Shown piece by piece: positions 42,155-51,244 of a stretch of DNA of 64,000 nt (positions are counted from its first letter, which is position 1; the number at the start of each line of letters is the position of its first letter). The stretch covers positions 1 to 64,000 of the forward strand of contig CAWAIR010000010.1 of assembly GCA_963782045.1 (NCBI GenBank), in the 5' to 3' direction. Under the pieces are notes generated by a model. It was not told the origin of the DNA, searched no databases, and worked only from the letters and a program-made list of their open reading frames with translations. This DNA comes from CAVSRC01 sp963782045. Lineage in GTDB: Bacteria > Pseudomonadota > Alphaproteobacteria > Rhizobiales > Kaistiaceae. The translations under genes were made by a program, and so were the position numbers.

Positions 42155-42715
42155 ATGGTCGTGCTCAACCGCATCTACACCCGCACCGGCGACGACGGCA
42201 CCTCGGCGCTGGCCACCGGCGAGCGGCGGCCGAAATCGGACCTGCGCTTCGAGACCATCGGCACCATCGACGAGCTGAACGCCCATGTTGGTGTGGTGCG
42301 GCTTTCCACCCTCCCCAACAGCCTCGACGCCATGCTCGGCCGCATCCAGAACGATCTCTTCGATCTTGGCGCCGACCTCGCCACGCCGGACAAACCCGGC
42401 CGCGAGCGGCTGCGCATCGTCGAAACCCAGGTCACCCGGCTGGAGGCCGAGATCGATGCGCTCAACGCCGGCCTGGCGCCGCTGACCTCGTTCGTGCTGC
42501 CCGGCGGCACGCCGGCCGCCGCCGGCCTCCATCTCTGCCGCACAGTGGCGCGCCGCGCCGAGCGGCTGGCGGTGGCGCTCGTAGCCCGCGAGGCGGTGAA
42601 CCCGCAGGCGACGCGCTACATCAACCGGCTTTCCGACTTCTTCTTCGTCGCCGCCCGGCTTGCCAATGACGGCGGCGCCGGCGACGTCCTCTGGGTCCCC
42701 GGCGCCAACCGCTGA
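42155..42715 (+). CDS. Cob(I)yrinic acid a,c-diamide adenosyltransferase, PduO type
   Basis: The product is 186 aa from ATG at 42155. The ATP-binding N-terminus is 'IYTRTGDDGTSAL', then 'GTIDELNAHVG', 'LPGGTPAAAGLHLCRTVARR' and 'RYINRLSDFFFVAARLAND', all family hallmarks. It transfers the adenosyl group of ATP to cob(I)alamin in the last step of coenzyme B12 formation. It is encoded between the twin-TM gene and the rhomboid gene, all rightward with short gaps. Confidence 0.95.
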   Translation: MVVLNRIYTRTGDDGTSALATGERRPKSDLRFETIGTIDELNAHVGVVRLSTLPNSLDAMLGRIQNDLFDLGADLATPDKPGRERLRIVETQVTRLEAEIDALNAGLAPLTSFVLPGGTPAAAGLHLCRTVARRAERLAVALVAREAVNPQATRYINRLSDFFFVAARLANDGGAGDVLWVPGANR

Positions 42716-42730
42716 CGGCAAGAGCAAGCG

Positions 42731-43480
42731 ATGGCCTTCATCCCGCTCTACGACACCAACCCGCTGCGCAACATCAGACGACCGTGGGTGGCGTGGGGCC
42801 TGATCGTCGTCAACATCGTCGTCTACTTCCTCGTCGAATCAGGCACCGCCGGCGAGGCCAGCGACGCCTCGGTCACTGCCTTCGGCCTGTTCCCCGCCGT
42901 GTTCAGCGGCGTCGACGTCTCGCGCTCGACGCTGCCGGACGTGGCGACGCTGATCACCTACGCCTTCCTCCACGCCGACTTCTGGCACCTCGCCGGCAAC
43001 ATGATCTTCCTCTGGGTGTTGGCCGACAACGTCGAGGACGCGCTCGGCCACTGGCGCTTCCTGCTCTTCTACCTGTTGTGCGCGGCCGGGGCCGGCTATG
43101 CCTTCGTGCTCTCCAATCCCGGCATGAGCGGGCCGGTGATCGGCGCCTCCGGAGCGATCGCCGGCGTCATCAGCGCCTATCTCATCCTCCACCCGCGCGC
43201 CAAGATGTGGGTGCTGGCCTTCGGCCGCATTCCGCTCCGGCTCTCCGCCGTCTACGTGCTCGGCTTCTGGATTGTCTTCCAGGTCTTCGCCGCCTTCTTC
43301 GCCAACGGCCAGAGCAACGTCGCCTGGTGGTCGCATATCGGCGGCCTCATCTGCGGCGCCGCGCTGGTTCTGGTCATGCGGCGGAAGAATACGCCGCTGT
43401 TCGACCAGCCGGTTGACGGTGCCCTGGCGCCGCCCCTAGGGTCGCCGCCCAGCGAGGAACCGAAGGGGCCTTGGGCATGA
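42731..43480 (+). CDS. Rhomboid-family intramembrane serine protease
   Basis: The product is 249 aa with six membrane helices. The catalytic Ser is in 'VIGASGAIAGVISAYL' (GASGA), the His in 'AWWSHIGGLICGAALV', and 'HADFWHLAGNMIFLWV' is the loop-1/helix-2 block. It cleaves transmembrane substrates in the inner membrane. The TGA stop overlaps the etfB start (ATGA), so coupling with etfBA is likely. Confidence 0.95.
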   Translation: MAFIPLYDTNPLRNIRRPWVAWGLIVVNIVVYFLVESGTAGEASDASVTAFGLFPAVFSGVDVSRSTLPDVATLITYAFLHADFWHLAGNMIFLWVLADNVEDALGHWRFLLFYLLCAAGAGYAFVLSNPGMSGPVIGASGAIAGVISAYLILHPRAKMWVLAFGRIPLRLSAVYVLGFWIVFQVFAAFFANGQSNVAWWSHIGGLICGAALVLVMRRKNTPLFDQPVDGALAPPLGSPPSEEPKGPWA

Positions 43481-44226
43481 AGATTCTGGTTGCGGCGAAG
43501 CGCGTCGTCGACGCCAACGTCAAGGTGCGGGTGAAGGCCGATGGCAGCGGCGTCGATCTCGCCGGCGTCAAGATGGCCATGAACCCGTTCGACGAGGTGG
43601 CACTGGAAGAGGCGCTGAGGCTGAGGGAAGCCGGCAAGGCCGACGAGGTCGTGGTCGTCTCCGTCGGTGCGGCGGCCGCCGCCGACACCATCCGCTCCGG
43701 CCTTGCCATGGGTGCCGACCGCGGCATCCTGGTGAAGACGGAGGAACGGCTCGAGCCGCTCGCCGTCGCCAAGGCACTGAAGGCGGTCGCCGACCGGGAG
43801 GCGCCCGGCCTGGTGATCATGGGCAAGCAGGCGATCGACGACGACGCCAACCAGACCGGCCAGATGCTGGCGGCGCTCGCCGGCTGGCCGCAGGGCACCT
43901 TCGTCTCCAAGGTCGAATTGGACGGCGAGCGCGCCACCGTCACCCGCGAGGTCGACGGCGGGCTGGAGACGCTCTCCCTGTCGCTTCCCGCCGTGATCAC
44001 CGTCGACCTCCGCCTCAACGAGCCGCGCTACGCCTCACTGCCCAACATCATGAAGGCCAAGAAGAAGCCCATCGCCGAGATGAGCGCCGAAGAGCTCGGC
44101 ATCGATCTCGCGCCGCGCCTCACCGTCCTTTCCGTCGCCGCGCCGCCGCCGCGGCGGAGCGGCGCCCGCGTCGTCGACGTCGCCGAGCTGATCGACAGGC
44201 TGAAGAACGAGGCCAGCGTCCTGTGA
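43477..44226 (+). CDS. etfB: Electron transfer flavoprotein beta subunit
   Basis: The product is 249 aa. The N-terminus is 'MKILVAAKRVVDANVKVRVK', with 'KMAMNPFDEVALEEALRL', 'MGKQAIDDDANQTGQMLAAL' (nucleotide-binding) and the C-terminal recognition loop 'PNIMKAKKKPIAEM'. It accepts electrons from acyl-CoA dehydrogenases and passes them on through ETF-QO to ubiquinone. ATG at 43477 overlaps the rhomboid stop; the gene overlaps etfA by 4 bases. Confidence 0.97.
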   Translation: MKILVAAKRVVDANVKVRVKADGSGVDLAGVKMAMNPFDEVALEEALRLREAGKADEVVVVSVGAAAAADTIRSGLAMGADRGILVKTEERLEPLAVAKALKAVADREAPGLVIMGKQAIDDDANQTGQMLAALAGWPQGTFVSKVELDGERATVTREVDGGLETLSLSLPAVITVDLRLNEPRYASLPNIMKAKKKPIAEMSAEELGIDLAPRLTVLSVAAPPPRRSGARVVDVAELIDRLKNEASVL

Positions 44227-45155
44227 CCACCCTGCTGATCGCCGACCACGACAATGCCGCCCTCGGCGAGGCCACGTCCCGGGCGCTCTCCGCCGCCACC
44301 GGGCTTGGCGGCGACATCCATGTGCTGGTCGCCGGCAAGAATTGCGCGGCGGTCGCCGCGGAGGCGGCGACGCTCGCCGGCGTCGCCAAGGTCCTCCTCG
44401 CCGATGCCGACGGCCTCGCCCACCAGCTTGCCGAGCCGCTCTCCGCGCTGATCGTCTCGCTCGCCGGAGGCTACGACGCGCTGGTCGCGCCGGCCACCGC
44501 CGCCGGCAAGAACGTCATGCCGCGGGTCGCCGCGCTCCTCGACGTGATGCAGGTTTCCGACATCACCCGGGTGGTGGCGCCCGACACCTTCGAACGGCCG
44601 GTCTACGCCGGCAACGCCGTCGAGACCGTCAAGAGCGGCGATGCGAAGCGGGTGATCACGGTGAGGGCCACCGCCTTCCCGGCCGCCACCGGCGACAACT
44701 CCCCGGCGCCGGTCGAAGCCGTCGCCGTGCCCGAGCTTCCCGCCCCCGCCGCCTTCTTGCGTGCCGAGCTCACGCGCTCCGGCCGCCCGGAGCTCACCGC
44801 CGCCCGGGTCGTCGTCGCCGGCGGCCGCGCCTTCCAGTCGGCCGACAAGTTTCGCGAAATCCTCGAGCCGCTGGCCGACAAGCTCAACGCCGCCATCGGC
44901 GCCTCGCGCGCCGCGGTCGATGCCGGCTTCTGCTCGAACGACCTCCAGGTCGGCCAGACCGGCAAGGTCGTCGCCCCCGAGCTCTACATCGCCTGCGGCA
45001 TTTCCGGCGCCATCCAGCACGTCGCCGGCATGAAGGACGCTCGGGTGATCGTCGCCATCAACAAGGACCCGGAAGCGCCCATCTTCGCCGTCGCCGACTA
45101 TGGCCTGGTCGGCGACATCTTCCAGATCCTGCCGGAACTCGAAAAGGCCCTGTGA
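44223..45155 (+). CDS. etfA: Electron transfer flavoprotein alpha subunit
   Basis: The product is 310 aa from GTG at 44223, overlapping the etfB stop (GTGA). The C-terminal FAD domain carries 'GQTGKVVAPELYIACGISGA', 'QHVAGMKDARVIVAINKDPE' and 'VADYGLVGDIFQ'. It forms the FAD-binding heterodimer with EtfB. It is followed 50 bases later by the 3-hydroxyacyl-CoA dehydrogenase gene. Confidence 0.97.
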   Translation: MTTLLIADHDNAALGEATSRALSAATGLGGDIHVLVAGKNCAAVAAEAATLAGVAKVLLADADGLAHQLAEPLSALIVSLAGGYDALVAPATAAGKNVMPRVAALLDVMQVSDITRVVAPDTFERPVYAGNAVETVKSGDAKRVITVRATAFPAATGDNSPAPVEAVAVPELPAPAAFLRAELTRSGRPELTAARVVVAGGRAFQSADKFREILEPLADKLNAAIGASRAAVDAGFCSNDLQVGQTGKVVAPELYIACGISGAIQHVAGMKDARVIVAINKDPEAPIFAVADYGLVGDIFQILPELEKAL

Positions 45156-45205
45156 TAGACTTGCTGGCTGGGGCCGATGGGGGCTGGCCCGGAGGTGCTT
45201 CGACC

Positions 45206-46087
45206 ATGACGCGCGCGCTCAAGAAGATCGGCATCATCGGCGCCGGACAGATGGGCACCGGCATTGCCCACGTCTGCGCGCTCGCCGGCTATTCCGTGGT
45301 TCTCAACGACGTATCGGGCGACCGCATCAAGTCGGGCCTTGCCACCATCAACGGCAACATGGCCCGCCAGGTGAGCTCGCAGAAGATCGGCGAGGCCGAC
45401 CGCCAGGCGGCGCTCAAGCGGATATCCTCGACCGAGGTGCACGAGGGGCTCGCCGACTGCGACCTGGTGATCGAGGCGGCGACCGAGAACGAGACGGTGA
45501 AGGCCGAGATCTTCAACCAGCTCAAGGGCACCCTGAAACCGGGCGCGGTGCTTGCCACCAACACCTCATCGATTTCGATCACCCGGCTTGCCGCCGCCAC
45601 CGACCGGCCGGAGCAGTTCATCGGCGTCCATTTCATGAACCCGGTGCCGGTGATGGAGCTGGTCGAGCTGATCCGCGGCATCGCCACCGACGACGACACC
45701 TTCGCGGCCACCCAGGGCTTCGTCCAGCAGCTCGGCAAGACCGCCGTGCTGTCGGAGGACTTTCCCGCCTTCATCGTCAACCGCATCCTGCTGCCGATGA
45801 TCAACGAGGCGATCTACACGCTGCACGAGGGGGTGGCCACGGTCGAGGCGATCGACATCGCCATGCGGCTCGGCGCCCACCATCCGATGGGGCCGCTGCA
45901 GCTTGCCGATTTCATCGGCCTCGATACCTGCCTGTCGATCATGCAGGTGCTGCACGAGGGCCTGGCGGATTCGAAGTACCGGCCCTGCCCGCTGCTGGTG
46001 AAATACGTCGAGGCCGGCTGGCTTGGCCGCAAGACCCGCCGCGGCTTCTACGACTATCGCGGCGAGACTCCGGTGCCCACCCGCTGA
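45206..46087 (+). CDS. 3-hydroxybutyryl-CoA dehydrogenase
   Basis: The product is 293 aa. The NAD-binding motif is 'IGIIGAGQMGTGIAHVCALA', followed by 'VIEAATENETVKAEIF', catalytic His/Glu region 'FIGVHFMNPVPVMELVEL' and 'PAFIVNRILLPMINEA', with a C-terminal helical domain 'MGPLQLADFIGLDTCL'. It oxidises (S)-3-hydroxybutyryl-CoA in short-chain acyl-CoA or polyhydroxybutyrate-linked metabolism. Its position after etfBA, a frequent arrangement, fits a fatty-acid oxidation electron chain. Confidence 0.95.
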   Translation: MTRALKKIGIIGAGQMGTGIAHVCALAGYSVVLNDVSGDRIKSGLATINGNMARQVSSQKIGEADRQAALKRISSTEVHEGLADCDLVIEAATENETVKAEIFNQLKGTLKPGAVLATNTSSISITRLAAATDRPEQFIGVHFMNPVPVMELVELIRGIATDDDTFAATQGFVQQLGKTAVLSEDFPAFIVNRILLPMINEAIYTLHEGVATVEAIDIAMRLGAHHPMGPLQLADFIGLDTCLSIMQVLHEGLADSKYRPCPLLVKYVEAGWLGRKTRRGFYDYRGETPVPTR

Positions 46088-46242
46088 CCGGGCGGGCGAG
46101 GGTTAACGAAACGTATCAGCCACCCCCCGTATTTTCGACAGGGGCCTTCAGCGCTTCGTAAAGATCACAGGTCACACTGGCGGCCGACCGCTGGTGCGCG
46201 GGACAAGCGCGCATCGGAGGCCCGAACGGAAGTTGCGCCGCC

Positions 46243-47430
46243 ATGCATTTCGACACGCCTACGCTGATGATGGCCGGCAGCATCACGACGGCCCTCGCCG
46301 GCATCGTGCTGCTCGGCGTGTGGACCCAGATGCGCCATGCGACCGCGCTTCTGTGGTGGTGCGCCGCCAACATCCTGGGCGCGATCGGCATCGCCCTGCT
46401 GACGATCGGCCTCACCGACCACATCGTCCCCCTGATCGTCTCCGGCTCGCTGACCAGCGACGCGGCACTGCCCCTGATCTGGATCGGCATGCGCACGTTC
46501 GACCAGCGCCCGACGCCGGTGCTCATGGCGCTCTCCGTCGCGCTCGGGTGGATGGCGGCCGATGTTGTCGTCGGAACGCTGCTCGGCGGCTTGGCCTTCA
46601 ACTTCGCCGGATGGACGATCTGGCTATCGGTTTCGGGCTTCGAGCTGTGGCGCGGCCGCAGCGAGCGCCTGCCGGCGCGGCTGCCGTTGATCGGCCTCCT
46701 GCTGATCCACGCCTTCGTCTATGCCGGCGGTGTGTATGACTCGCTGTCCGGCAGGTTCTCGCTTCCCGCCGTCGCCCCACTCAATAGCTGGTTCGGCGCT
46801 ATCTTCTTCGAAGGCATCTTCTTTGCCATGGCCTCGGCCATCGCCATGGTGATGCTGTGCAAGGAGCGCGAGACGCAGGAATACATGCGCGCCGCGCGCA
46901 GCGATTTACTCACCGGCATCGCCAATCACGGCGCCCTCATGGAAAGCGCCAGGCGCATCTTCGAGCGCTGTCGCAAGGACGCCAGGCCGTACTCGCTGAT
47001 CATGTTCGACCTCGACCACTTCAAGACGATCAACGACCGCCACGGTCATCGCACCGGCGACGATATCCTGCGCTCCTTCACCGAGACGGTGCGCACCCTC
47101 TTGCGCCCCACCGACCTCTTCGGCCGCTACGGCGGCGAGGAGTTCACCGTGATCCTGCCCGGCGCCAACATCCAGGCCGCCCAGGCGATCGCCGAGCGCG
47201 TGCGCCACGCCTTCGCCGAAAGCCACCGTTTCCTTGACGGCCGCCCGCTTGAGGCGACGGTCAGCGCCGGCGTTGCCGAGGCCGCCGGCGACATGTCCTT
47301 CGAGGACACCATCGACGCCGCCGACCGGGCGATGTACGAGGCCAAGCGCCATGGCCGCAACCGGATCGAAGCGGCCGACCGGCCGGCAGGCACGGCCGCC
47401 GGCGACGACAGCGTCGTGCGCATCGCCTGA
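46243..47430 (+). CDS. Diguanylate cyclase with membrane sensor (copy 1)
   Basis: The product is 395 aa. The N-terminal ~210 residues have six or seven membrane helices, beginning 'MHFDTPTLMMAGSITTALAG'. The C-terminal GGDEF domain has the active motif RYGGEEF, 'MFDLDHFKTINDRHGH' and an RPTD inhibitory site five residues before GGEEF. It makes c-di-GMP. It is a paralogue of the next gene, with a matching N-terminal pattern (TLM-AGS, LLWW-AN). GTTAACGAAAC lies upstream at about 46102, a possible CtrA half-site. Confidence 0.93.
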   Translation: MHFDTPTLMMAGSITTALAGIVLLGVWTQMRHATALLWWCAANILGAIGIALLTIGLTDHIVPLIVSGSLTSDAALPLIWIGMRTFDQRPTPVLMALSVALGWMAADVVVGTLLGGLAFNFAGWTIWLSVSGFELWRGRSERLPARLPLIGLLLIHAFVYAGGVYDSLSGRFSLPAVAPLNSWFGAIFFEGIFFAMASAIAMVMLCKERETQEYMRAARSDLLTGIANHGALMESARRIFERCRKDARPYSLIMFDLDHFKTINDRHGHRTGDDILRSFTETVRTLLRPTDLFGRYGGEEFTVILPGANIQAAQAIAERVRHAFAESHRFLDGRPLEATVSAGVAEAAGDMSFEDTIDAADRAMYEAKRHGRNRIEAADRPAGTAAGDDSVVRIA

Positions 47431-47605
47431 CGGCGGCGCCGGCAACCCGCGGCTGCGTTAACGATCGGTTTTCGACGGCCCGCCAATTCTACCGGCGGCA
47501 CTAACCTGACGTCAGCGCGCGCCCGCTATGGTCGCCGCATTACGGAAAGGTGCGTGGGGGCGAACTTGCTGCCATTGCATCCGCTGCCGCAGCGAGGACT
47601 TAGGG

Positions 47606-48808
47606 ATGATTATCGACATGTCTACCTTGATGGTTGCGGGGAGTTTTGTGGCAGCCATCAGCGGGATATTTCTCATTCTCGCGGCCATGCAGACCAAGGA
47701 TTCGGAGGGGATGCTGTGGTGGGCCAGCGCCAACCTGACCCTGGCCGCGGCAATTCCCATGGTCGCCACGCCCCACCTCTCGCTGCCCTCAGTGCTGATG
47801 GCAGTCACCCTGCTCAATATCTCCCCGGCGCTGGTCTGGGCCTCGGCGCGGGCCTGCAATGGCCGTAAGGTTGACCTTGGCGTGGTCGGCGCCGGCGCCG
47901 GCGTCTGGCTCGCGGCCTTCACCATCCCCATCGTCCGCGAGACGGTGGACGTCTACATCACGCTCAACCTCGCCATCGCCGCGACCTTCTTCTACGCCGC
48001 CGCCTTCGAGTTCTGGCGCGGCCGCAAGGACCGGCTGACCGCGCGCGGCCCCCTCATCGTCCTCCTCATGCTGCACGCCATCTTCTCCACCGGTGGCGCC
48101 ATTTCCTCCGCCGTCGGCCACCTGGCGCCGCTCGACGGCACCGCCCTCCTCACCTGGCTCGGCTTCGTCCATTTCGAGACGCTGGCCTTCGTCGTCGGCA
48201 CCTCGATCTTCACCGTGGCGATGGCGCGCGAGAAGCAGGAGCTCGTGCACAAGATCAATGCCAACACCGACTCGCTCACCGGACTGGCCAACCGCCGCGC
48301 CTTCTACGACGAGGCGGCGCGCGTGCTCTCCGCCCGGCGCGAGAGCGGCATGTCGGTCAGCGTCATTCTTTTCGATCTCGACAGCTTCAAGGCGATCAAC
48401 GACACCTTCGGCCACGGCCCTGGCGACGAGGTGCTACGCGTGTTCGGCCAGACCTCGCGCAAGATGCTGCGCGCCAGCGATCTGATCGGCCGCATCGGCG
48501 GCGAGGAATTTGCCGTCATGCTTCCCGGCGCCGGCATGGAGGCCGCCTATCTGGTCGCCGAGCGCACCCGCGTCGCCTTCACCTCGGCCTGTGCCGGAAT
48601 CGGCAACTTCACCGCGACGCTGTCGGCCGGCGTCGCCCGGGCGGAGCCCAGCTCGACCGTCGATTCGCTGCTCAAGGCCGCCGACGAGGCGCTCTACCGG
48701 GCCAAATCCAACGGCCGCAACCGCGTCGAGGTGGCCGGCAGGGAAGCCCGCGTCGAGGCGGTGAAATCCGCCCGCAGCGTCAGCATGATCGAGCAGCAGG
48801 TCGCCTGA
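47606..48808 (+). CDS. Diguanylate cyclase with membrane sensor (copy 2)
   Basis: The product is 400 aa from ATG at 47606 (TAGGG upstream); an upstream GTG/ATG extension has no homology. Membrane helices span residues ~5-210 with 'STLMVAGSFVAAISGIFLIL' at the start. The GGDEF domain has RIGGEEF, 'LFDLDSFKAINDTFGHGPGD' and an RASD I-site. It is a tandem paralogue of copy 1. GTTAACGATCGG at about 47458 precedes it. The stop is 18 bases from the convergent TlpA gene. Confidence 0.93.
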   Translation: MIIDMSTLMVAGSFVAAISGIFLILAAMQTKDSEGMLWWASANLTLAAAIPMVATPHLSLPSVLMAVTLLNISPALVWASARACNGRKVDLGVVGAGAGVWLAAFTIPIVRETVDVYITLNLAIAATFFYAAAFEFWRGRKDRLTARGPLIVLLMLHAIFSTGGAISSAVGHLAPLDGTALLTWLGFVHFETLAFVVGTSIFTVAMAREKQELVHKINANTDSLTGLANRRAFYDEAARVLSARRESGMSVSVILFDLDSFKAINDTFGHGPGDEVLRVFGQTSRKMLRASDLIGRIGGEEFAVMLPGAGMEAAYLVAERTRVAFTSACAGIGNFTATLSAGVARAEPSSTVDSLLKAADEALYRAKSNGRNRVEVAGREARVEAVKSARSVSMIEQQVA

Positions 48809-48826
48809 GCCGGGCGTCCGGCCCGC

Positions 48827-49489
48827 TCAGCCGGACGCCATCGCCGCTTTGACCAGCGCCTTGGCGTCTTCCGAATCCCATTCGGCGCCACCCTCGATGC
48901 CGCCGATGCGGCACCCTTTGCCGTCGACCAGCATCGTGGCCGGTAGGCCGAGCGCCAGCCCGCGCTTCTTGAGTGCGTTGACGACGCCCAGCGTCGGATC
49001 GGCGTAGAAGGCGAGCTTCGAAACCCCGATGTCCTTGAGAAAGGCACGGGCGCGATCGGTATTGGTGTCGACGTTGACGGCGACCACCTTGAAGGTATCG
49101 CTGCCGAGCGCCCCCTCCAGCCGGTCGAGTGCCGGCATCTCGGCGCGACAGGGCACGCACCACGTTGCCCACAGGTTGAGCAGCACCGTCTTGCCGGCGA
49201 AGGCGGCCAGGCTCGTCTCGCTGCCATCGGCCGTCCGGAAGGTGAGGTCGCGCTCGATATCGGGCTTGTCGGCCGGGTTGAACGCCGCCACCTGGCCGAC
49301 CGCCAAGGGCGCCACCCGGGCCGCCGCCTTCAGCGCGCCGGCGCAATCGACGCTGGCCACGGCGGCTGCGCCGTTGCCATTGGCCGATTCCCTGACATAT
49401 ACCGCGACCGCGCCGGCCACGATCCCGGCGACGGCGGCAATCCCGAGCCACAGTACAACGCGCCGCCCCGTCTTGCGTCCGTCCGTCAT
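48827..49489 (-). CDS. tlpA: TlpA-type thiol:disulfide interchange protein
   Basis: The product is 220 aa from ATG at 49489. A membrane anchor (residues ~11-32) and a periplasmic thioredoxin fold with 'LLNLWATWCVPCRAEMPALD' (active WCVPC) are present. Residues 49-100 carry an extra Cys in 'SVDCAGALKAAARVAPL'. TlpA reduces Cu-site cysteines during cytochrome oxidase assembly. It is divergent from argH with 27 bases between starts, the usual order in Hyphomicrobiales. Confidence 0.93.
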   Translation of the reverse strand: MTDGRKTGRRVVLWLGIAAVAGIVAGAVAVYVRESANGNGAAAVASVDCAGALKAAARVAPLAVGQVAAFNPADKPDIERDLTFRTADGSETSLAAFAGKTVLLNLWATWCVPCRAEMPALDRLEGALGSDTFKVVAVNVDTNTDRARAFLKDIGVSKLAFYADPTLGVVNALKKRGLALGLPATMLVDGKGCRIGGIEGGAEWDSEDAKALVKAAMASG

Positions 49490-49516
49490 CAGTCTTTTGC
49501 TTCCTGGAGTCCGATC

Positions 49517-50913
49517 ATGAAGAACCGCATGTGGGGCGGTCGTTTCGCCGAAGGCCCCGATGCCGTCATGGAAGAGATCAACGCCTCGATCGACTTCGAC
49601 CGGCAACTCTTCCGCCAGGACATCCGGGGCTCTCAGGCTCATGCCCGCATGCTTGCCCAAACGGGCATCATTGCGGCGGACGATGCCGAAAAGATTGTAA
49701 CCGGTCTAGACACGATCCTGCGAGAAATCGAAGCAGGCAAGTTCGCCTTTTCCCGGGCGCTGGAGGACATCCACCTCAACATCGAGGCGCGGCTTGCCGA
49801 GCTGATCGGCCCCGCTGCCGGGCGGCTGCACACCGCCCGCTCGCGCAACGACCAGGTGGCGACCGACCTGAGGTTGTGGGTGCGCGACGCCATCGACCGC
49901 ACCGACGGCGCGCTTGCCGCGCTGCAGGAGGCGCTGGCCGGGAAGGCGCTCACCCACGCCGCCACCGTGATGCCCGGCTTCACCCACCTGCAGTCAGCCC
50001 AGCCGGTGACCTTCGGCCACCACCTGATGGCCTATGTCGAGATGCTCGGACGCGACCGCGGCCGCTTCGCCGACGCCCGCAGACGGCTGAACGAATTGCC
50101 GCTCGGCGCCGCCGCGCTCGCCGGCACGTCGTTTCCCATCGACCGCGCAGATGACGGCGGCGGCGCTCGGCTTCGACCGGCCGGCAGCCAATTCGCTCGA
50201 CGCCGTCTCCGATCGCGATTTCGCCGTCGAGGCGCTTCCCGCCGCCAGCCTCGCAGCCATCCACCTGTCGCGCTTCGCCGAGGAGATCGTCATCTGGTCG
50301 TCGGCCGGCTTCCGCTTCGTGGCGCTGTCGGACAAGTTCACCACCGGCTCGTCGATCATGCCGCAGAAGCGCAACCCCGACGCGGCCGAGCTGGTGCGGG
50401 CCAAGTCCGGCCGCATCGCCGGTGCGCTTGCCGGCCTCATCGTCGTGCTCAAGGGCCTGCCGCTGGCCTATGCCAAGGACATGCAGGAGGACAAGGAGCC
50501 GGTCTTCGACGCCTTCGCCTCGCTGGAGCTTTCTATCGCGGCGATGACCGGCATGGTCGCCGACCTGGAGCCGAACGTCGCCGCCCTGCGCAAGGCGGCG
50601 GGCGCCGGCTTCTCCACCGCCACCGATCTCGCCGACTGGCTGGTCAGGACGCTCGGCCTGCCCTTCCGCGAAGCCCACCACGTCACCGGGCGGATCGTGG
50701 CGGAAGCCGAACGGCGCGGGCGTGGCGCTCGAGCGGCTGCCGCTCGACGCCTTCCAGGCGGTCGAGCCCGGCATTAACGAGGCGGTCTATTCGGTGCTTT
50801 CCGTGCGCCAATCGGTGAGGAGCCGCAGGAGCTTCGGCGGCACCGCGCCGGAAAACGTGCGCCGCGAGGCCCGCCGCTGGCTCAAGCGGCTGGCCAGCGG
50901 CAGACCGGGTTAG
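49517..50913 (+). pseudogene. argH: Argininosuccinate lyase, interrupted by two frameshifts
   Basis: It splits argininosuccinate into arginine and fumarate. Start ATG at 49517 ('KNRMWGGRFAEGPDAVMEEI'). The family motifs are all present but spread over three frames: 'HTARSRNDQVATDLRLWVRD' early, 'GSSIMPQKRNPDAAELVRAK' in the middle, and 'LSVRQSVRSRRSFGGTAPEN' at the end. The first break is at about 50146-50150 (CGCGCAGATGACG, before 'MTAAALGFDRPAANS'). The second is at about 50713-50718 (CGCGGGCGTG, before 'VALERLPLDAFQ'). Removing one base at each site gives 464 aa, a normal length. Because the gene is essential for arginine synthesis and otherwise intact, I favour sequencing insertions over decay. 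Confidence 0.9.
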
Positions 50914-51012
50914 GTTTGCGGCAAACTTGACGGTGGCCAACGCCGCCGGAATCGCTATGATGCGCTTCGGTTCCGGGCTGCCGCGGCGGCCCGGGCACGA
51001 TTGGAGCTGGGG

Positions 51013-51225
51013 GTGGCCGTGGCGCCTGCCGACCGCAGAATTCTTTCCCGTGCGCTTGTCGCCGGCATGATCGTGCTGGCCGTCGGGCTGTCCGGCTGTG
51101 GCCGCAAGGCCCTGCTCGACCCGCCGCCGGGCGCCGCCGTGACCGACAACACCTGCGACACCTGCAAGACCGCTCCGGAGGCGGAGAAACCGCACAAGCC
51201 GTTCTTCCTCGACTGGCTTCTCTGA
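51013..51225 (+). CDS. lptM: Small LptM/LppL-type lipoprotein
   Basis: The product is about 70 aa. I chose GTG at 51013 with GGAG upstream; TTG at 51001 and GTG at 51019 are alternatives. The signal 'ALVAGMIVLAVGLSGC' has the lipobox LSGC, followed by 'GRKALLDPPPGA' and a CDTC pair near residue 55. The family promotes LptD disulfide maturation in the outer membrane. Its location between argH and lysA is the conserved one. Confidence 0.85.
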   Translation: MAVAPADRRILSRALVAGMIVLAVGLSGCGRKALLDPPPGAAVTDNTCDTCKTAPEAEKPHKPFFLDWLL

Positions 51226-51244
51226 CTCCGACAAGGTCTTTTCC

